Assembly (NCBI GenBank): GCA_014240385.1
Contig: JAAZXA010000016.1
Location: 1-39,509 of the forward strand
DNA length: 39,509 nucleotides
Reading direction: 5' to 3'
Origin: Methanobacteriota archaeon
GTDB lineage: Archaea > Thermoplasmatota > Poseidoniia > Poseidoniales > Poseidoniaceae
Shown: positions 34,942-39,509 of the stretch, piece by piece
Layout: every line of letters starts with the position of its first letter
How positions within the stretch are numbered: position 1 is the stretch's first letter
Notes under the pieces: model-generated
What the model saw: only the letters and a program-made list of their open reading frames with translations
Databases searched by the model: none
What the model was told of the DNA's origin: nothing
Translations under genes and position numbers: made by a program

Positions 34942-36840
34942 ATGCGGACCCTTAAGCAACTTGCAAGTCTTGTCTTAATTCTCACTTTTCTATTGCCGAC
35001 ATTCGCAGCACTGAGCACCATCCCTTCAGTAGTTGCCGAAGAATCAACAGAGCAAGTTGGATGGTGGGTAGATACAACCGTGGACCGCAATAAAAACGGT
35101 ATTGGAGATATGGTTGAATTGCATTTAGACAATGAGATATTCCTCGATGGGGCAAACACACTTCCCGTAATTGTAGACTTCGACCACACACCCACAGATG
35201 CAGACATCGAGATGCTATACCGAGAAGTCGGTCTTGAAGTTGAATGGAATCTCCACATGATTGATGCGGTTAGTGGCAGAGTCCATACTCAGGACCTTCT
35301 CACTCTGCGCGACTTACCTGGTGTTATTATGATTGAATTAGATGGAATTCTTGAAGTTGAGATGGCGGAAGTAGTTCCTGTTCACGGAGTCGACATTGTC
35401 TGGGATGAAACTGGTTATGATGGATCAGGAGTTTCAGTTGCAATTATCGACACTGGAATCGATGCATCTCACGTTGGTTTAGATGACCTCGATGATGATA
35501 ATTCAACCGACGACCCTAAGGTAATCGCATTCTACGATGTTGTCGGTGCTCCAAATGACATGAATGGCACAACTACTCCATATGATGACCATGGACATGG
35601 AAGCCATTGCGGAGGTATTACGGCTGGTACAGGAGCGCCAGATTATGTCAACATCGGCGTTGCGCCTCAAGCTAATCTGGTTGGCGTCAAGGTACTCGAT
35701 GGGGGAGGAAGTGGTTCCTTTGCTGGCGTAATGGGTGGAATGCAGTGGACTATCGATGTTCGTTACAAATATAATATTCGTTCTGCAAGTATGAGTCTAG
35801 GTGGACCAGGGGCCATCGAATGGACAAGTAGTGAGGAAGACAGTGTTAATCGCATGGCCAATGAAATGGTACGTTCGGGAGTCGCTCTCTTTATCGCAGC
35901 CGGAAATACCGCAGTCTCAGCACAAATTGGAACGCCGGGGAGTGCAGAGGATGTAATCACAGTGGGAGCCTTAGACAAAGATACAAAGATTGCCGTTTAT
36001 TCCAGTCAAGGACCAACTGAAGAAGGAAGAATCAAACCAAATATTGCCTTTGTAGGTTCAAATGTCATGTCAGTAGAAGCAAATAGCGGCAATGGCTACA
36101 CTGGAATGAGTGGCACAAGTATGGCAACCCCAGGGGCAGCAGGACTTGGTGCATTGATGTCTCAAGCAAACCCCGAATTGTCTCCATTTGATATGCGAAA
36201 TATCATGCAAGAAACTTCAACCTATCGCGAGTGCCATTACATGCTGGCAAACGAACCTTGTCCCGAAGATTTAATCCCAAAGAATCGCCAAAATAATGTC
36301 TATGGGCATGGCCATGTAAATGCTCAGCCTGCTGTAATGGAAGCGGCTCAGAGAGTCTATGAATTGGATATGAATATTGCAGTAAATGTGACAACAGGAA
36401 TGGGTTCAGATAACAAAATTCACCTCGATACTGGCGATGAAATCGAAATTTCCCTCAACAAGCAAGTGGAAACTATTCAATGGAGAAGCAATCATTTGAG
36501 AGATAATTGGGCGATTTTACATAATTATGATGGGGAGTTTTCTGCAACCATTAGCCATCATGACATTATGCATCAATTGGAACACCTACCAAATATCGAC
36601 CTGCAAGGAAACCATTCAATCTCCATCCGCGCCTTAAATGGTACTGTATCTTCGCCAATAACAACCATCAATATTCACTTGATGGGAGAAATGGGTGATT
36701 CTGCATTACCAGAAACTCAATCTTCTTCCTTCTCAAATCTTACTTGGGTTGGAATTATTATTGGAATGAGTGGACTATTATTCACTGTCGGTATGCTCTT
36801 CGGCCGCACTCGCCAAGATGATATCGAAAGCCCACAATGA
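34942..36840 (+). CDS. Secreted subtilisin-like serine protease (S8), C-terminally anchored
   Basis: 632 aa. Signal peptide of about 32 residues, then an inhibitor-like pro-region (about 70-145, LPVIVDFDHTPTDADI), then the S8 catalytic domain: Asp170 (IIDTGID), His219 (DHGHGSHCGG), oxyanion Asn322 (AAGN) and Ser393 (GTSMATP), all in order. A C-terminal beta domain of about 150 residues ends in a single membrane segment near 610-625 and a short charged tail, so the enzyme is held at the cell surface. GAGGA precedes the ATG. Likely role: breaking down extracellular protein, in keeping with a heterotrophic marine archaeon. One Cys in the His motif (HGSHCGG) is uncommon. Confidence 0.93.
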   Translation: MRTLKQLASLVLILTFLLPTFAALSTIPSVVAEESTEQVGWWVDTTVDRNKNGIGDMVELHLDNEIFLDGANTLPVIVDFDHTPTDADIEMLYREVGLEVEWNLHMIDAVSGRVHTQDLLTLRDLPGVIMIELDGILEVEMAEVVPVHGVDIVWDETGYDGSGVSVAIIDTGIDASHVGLDDLDDDNSTDDPKVIAFYDVVGAPNDMNGTTTPYDDHGHGSHCGGITAGTGAPDYVNIGVAPQANLVGVKVLDGGGSGSFAGVMGGMQWTIDVRYKYNIRSASMSLGGPGAIEWTSSEEDSVNRMANEMVRSGVALFIAAGNTAVSAQIGTPGSAEDVITVGALDKDTKIAVYSSQGPTEEGRIKPNIAFVGSNVMSVEANSGNGYTGMSGTSMATPGAAGLGALMSQANPELSPFDMRNIMQETSTYRECHYMLANEPCPEDLIPKNRQNNVYGHGHVNAQPAVMEAAQRVYELDMNIAVNVTTGMGSDNKIHLDTGDEIEISLNKQVETIQWRSNHLRDNWAILHNYDGEFSATISHHDIMHQLEHLPNIDLQGNHSISIRALNGTVSSPITTINIHLMGEMGDSALPETQSSSFSNLTWVGIIIGMSGLLFTVGMLFGRTRQDDIESPQ

Positions 36841-36895
36841 ACTTTCATCCGGCCTAACCTTGAAGGAGTGAACCGGTCTATTACGACTGATTGTA

Positions 36896-39509
36896 ATGCC
36901 AGCACCTGTAGCACCCCCTAGGCGCCCAAATGCAAGAAAGCCAGTTTCTATTGCATCAGGTAGACTAACAAACCCTGCCTCTGTAATCAATCCAGATTCT
37001 GCATCTGATGAAAATGAATTAGTGCAATTGCAGGTATCTGGGGAAATTCCACTAGCCGAGCGCTTGGCACAATTTTGGCTATTCGGAGTGGCGATGTTGG
37101 GTCTCTGGGGTGGATTATTCTACATCGCCTTCACTCAAGGTGAAACAAATGGGCGCTTCCTGTTGCTTGGAATCGGTGGATTGGCAACGGCAGCAGCCTT
37201 CATTTGGGTAGTCGAGCAACAACGTCGAAAGCATGGTGAATTAGCCCTAATGCATGATTATATCCTTGGAATGGGGTTATTCTTTGCTGCTGCAGGTCTA
37301 TTTTGGGGATTGCGCTATTTGATGGCGATTGCTGCAGACCCATCTGGACCTCTAAATTGGACTTGGTTAGTTGATGGTGATCGTCCATACACAGAAAAAG
37401 AATGGTATCCCGGGGCTAGAGGCGTTGCAGTCAATGGCGTTGCTGCTTTAGCACTTGGTCTGGTAAGTTGGTGGTATCTGAAAGTAAAGGAAACCGGAAC
37501 AGGAATGCTGTCTTGGTTTGTAGCAGCAATAACCCCATTTGCTCTAATGATAGTTGGCTTAGGAACATGGATAGACTGGTCAAATGGGGGAGTATCCTAT
37601 GAAATAGGAGTGACAATCGTCGGTTTGAGTATTCTTGGAATGTGGATAGGAGTTCAAAGTAATCGGGCCTTGGTATTCTCGGTAGCGGTAGTACTTGCCT
37701 CCTTTATGCCGATAATCTATGAGTTAGTCAACGATGGCAGTGGTAGTGCTCTTTCGCTGATGGTATTCATCATCTTTGCACAGGGATTACTAGCCATCAC
37801 GCCACAATTGGCTAAAGCACAGCATTTGGTAGAAAGAGCCTCTCTTGGATTGGTCCTTGCCGCCCTAATCGCAATGGCGTGGATGACTGGTGGCGACTTG
37901 ACTTTACACCTTGGACCAAAAAAGTTCAAACCTGAACATTGGTTATCTGGTGCTGCGATTCTTTGGATGTCTCTGCTGATTGGTTACATGAAGGCTGTTC
38001 ACATGAAGAGAGTTCCATGGATGCCTGTTGGACTGGCTTTTGCACTCTTCCTTATCCCTTCCCCCTCCAACCAGTTAACTTGGTTTATAACCTTAGGAAT
38101 GATTCCATATTTGCTTTGGAAACCCGGTAGCAGAGCTTGGGTCAGGCATGCAACCTTCGTTTGTGCTGCCTTCGCCTTCTTGATTGCTGACTGGATGAGC
38201 CATGCCGAAAGCATCGGGGATGGGCAATTCTGGGGAACTATTGAAGGACCGCTAATTCAAATTATCCCATTGGCCTTACTCGGAATAGGAGAATGGGCAA
38301 GGAGAATAAATCGGATTTCTGGCAACGCATTCAGGTCTGGAATGGTATTGGTCGTTCTTTCACCTTCTATGCTGATTAATGCTAACAGTCTGATTCCGTG
38401 GGCCTTTGCAGCCTATCTATTAGCCGTAGCATATGAATCGATGAGCAAAAAAGCAGATAATCTTGCCCAGCGTAAGGAAGCATCCCTGACAATTCTAACC
38501 AGCCTTGTCTTGACAACACTCTTGGCTGCAACAGACAGGTTGGAAATAACATGGTCGGGAATGCCCGAATTTCAAGGTTTTAATCTAGTATTGCTGATTA
38601 TTGCTGCTGCCTATTATTTGCTTGGAATGAAGAGTAAAGTCGAGGAATTAGACCTCGGACATTTCAGTGCAATGGCTGTAGCAAGTGGAGCAAGCGAAAC
38701 CATTTTTGACCCTAAAACTGGGATATATACAATCAAAAAAGAAAAGAAAGAAGAAGACCCTGAAAATCCTGCTTGGTTAGACAAGGGTTGGGGTAGAGTT
38801 GCACAAATCAGCATTATTGGGCCTCTTCTCTTATTCGCAATTACTTTGGCAAGTATTGATGCCGATGGACTGGTAAATGGCTATTGGGTTCTTGCCTTGG
38901 CAATACCAGCGGCTATCCTAATCTATGAACTGGTGAAGATGGAGGATATCAAGGCGGAATCACGGGCCATGGCTGTTTGGACAATGTTCTTGATTTCACT
39001 TCCAATCTCAATTCAATTGAATGATTATGTCTTTAGCAATAATTCACAAACAACTCTGAAAGTTTCTCAATTACTATTTGACTTCATTCTCCTACTCGGA
39101 CCAGTAGTAATTCACCAGATGATGAAAAGGGGACTATTTGGAGAGGTATTGCATTCAAAGAAAGCAGACCTTGCCACACTAATCGGTTTACTCGCCTTAG
39201 GATTATTAGATACAACAGGTGGATTAGCTTTCTTCACCTTATTCATTATCGTCGCATATAGAACCGTCGCCCATAGGTTGAGTTCTATGGCATATCTGAC
39301 AAGCATCTCATTACTCTTGATGTCAACAAGGCCTGGAATGGAATCAGGAATTCTAATGCAATTGTTCAGAGATACAGCCTTGGAAGAAAGTCTACTAAGC
39401 ACTGGGTGGATGTGGATATTCCCCGTTTCTCGAATTATCGGTTGGTTAGGTGCAGGACTTGCACTGATGATGTTGGCTAGAATCATCCAAGACAGAAGAA
39501 GTCCTCCCG
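36896..39509 (+). CDS. Large polytopic membrane protein, 3' end beyond the window
   Basis: Translated by hand: open from ATG 36896 to the window end, 871 codons without a stop. The first 55 residues are Pro/Arg/Ser-rich and cytoplasmic. Then come roughly 20 or more hydrophobic segments in close series with short loops, and one charged loop near residues 590-640 (KKEKKEEDPENPAW). No catalytic motif was recognised; the series of paired short-loop helices resembles DUF2339-like polytopic proteins, but that is weak. The upstream GGAG is 28 bases from the ATG, so translation may be leaderless. In-frame TGA at 36869 rules out an earlier ATG. Confidence 0.8.
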   Translation, partial: MPAPVAPPRRPNARKPVSIASGRLTNPASVINPDSASDENELVQLQVSGEIPLAERLAQFWLFGVAMLGLWGGLFYIAFTQGETNGRFLLLGIGGLATAAAFIWVVEQQRRKHGELALMHDYILGMGLFFAAAGLFWGLRYLMAIAADPSGPLNWTWLVDGDRPYTEKEWYPGARGVAVNGVAALALGLVSWWYLKVKETGTGMLSWFVAAITPFALMIVGLGTWIDWSNGGVSYEIGVTIVGLSILGMWIGVQSNRALVFSVAVVLASFMPIIYELVNDGSGSALSLMVFIIFAQGLLAITPQLAKAQHLVERASLGLVLAALIAMAWMTGGDLTLHLGPKKFKPEHWLSGAAILWMSLLIGYMKAVHMKRVPWMPVGLAFALFLIPSPSNQLTWFITLGMIPYLLWKPGSRAWVRHATFVCAAFAFLIADWMSHAESIGDGQFWGTIEGPLIQIIPLALLGIGEWARRINRISGNAFRSGMVLVVLSPSMLINANSLIPWAFAAYLLAVAYESMSKKADNLAQRKEASLTILTSLVLTTLLAATDRLEITWSGMPEFQGFNLVLLIIAAAYYLLGMKSKVEELDLGHFSAMAVASGASETIFDPKTGIYTIKKEKKEEDPENPAWLDKGWGRVAQISIIGPLLLFAITLASIDADGLVNGYWVLALAIPAAILIYELVKMEDIKAESRAMAVWTMFLISLPISIQLNDYVFSNNSQTTLKVSQLLFDFILLLGPVVIHQMMKRGLFGEVLHSKKADLATLIGLLALGLLDTTGGLAFFTLFIIVAYRTVAHRLSSMAYLTSISLLLMSTRPGMESGILMQLFRDTALEESLLSTGWMWIFPVSRIIGWLGAGLALMMLARIIQDRRSPP

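Overview
The window reads as a compact euryarchaeal chromosome fragment, most likely from a marine planktonic aerobe of the Marine Group II (Candidatus Poseidoniales) type. The domain-level call is strong: RNA polymerase subunit K, the archaeal early shikimate route (ADH synthase and type II dehydroquinate synthase), a GHMP-type shikimate kinase, PurP and an HTH_10 (bacterio-opsin-activator-type) regulator are all archaeal. Heme A and heme O synthases indicate an aerobic heme-copper oxidase, and tryptophan 2,3-dioxygenase also uses O2. The MGII label is inference from this mix plus the moderate-to-low GC, very tight gene packing and Ca-binding-repeat surface lipoproteins; no marker-gene search was possible.

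Layout. 1-80: 3' part of tRNA-Ser(GCT). 191-2404: lipoprotein with thrombospondin-type-3-like Asp-rich repeats. 2629-7030: a surface-glycan or conjugate-type cassette of two paralogous DegT-family PLP aminotransferases around a TupA-like ATP-grasp protein and an alpha/beta hydrolase. 7131-11819: rpoK, ctaA-ctaB, tryptophan 2,3-dioxygenase and purP. 11906-17935: a minus-strand operon of ABC ATPase, FtsX-type permease and a membrane-anchored coiled-coil protein with two DUF2135/YfaP-like domains. That last gene is split by an in-frame TGA at 13805-13807, exactly where its sister domain has a Gly codon. 18034-23712: HTH_10 regulator followed by aroA', aroB', aroK, aroC and aspartate kinase, a nearly gapless operon linking aspartate semialdehyde supply to chorismate synthesis. 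34271 down to 23715: one long minus-strand array of a three-subunit molybdenum hydroxylase of 4-hydroxybenzoyl-CoA-reductase type, a secreted anchored protein, an unannotated 27-residue ORF, a DUF4350-like protein, MoxR ATPase, DUF58 protein and a polytopic membrane protein. 34394-36840: TlpA-like thioredoxin lipoprotein and secreted subtilase. 36896-39509: a large polytopic membrane protein that runs off the window end.

How the parts may fit. The aro operon makes chorismate from aspartate semialdehyde and a sugar phosphate. The dioxygenase and the molybdenum hydroxylase suggest aromatic compound turnover. The ABC/coiled-coil operon, MoxR/DUF58 array, lipoproteins and subtilase are envelope functions. 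The points most worth a second look are the TGA-split DUF2135 gene, the molybdenum hydroxylase fused into a MoxR array, the small coupled ORF at 28809-28892, and the DegT/TupA cassette.
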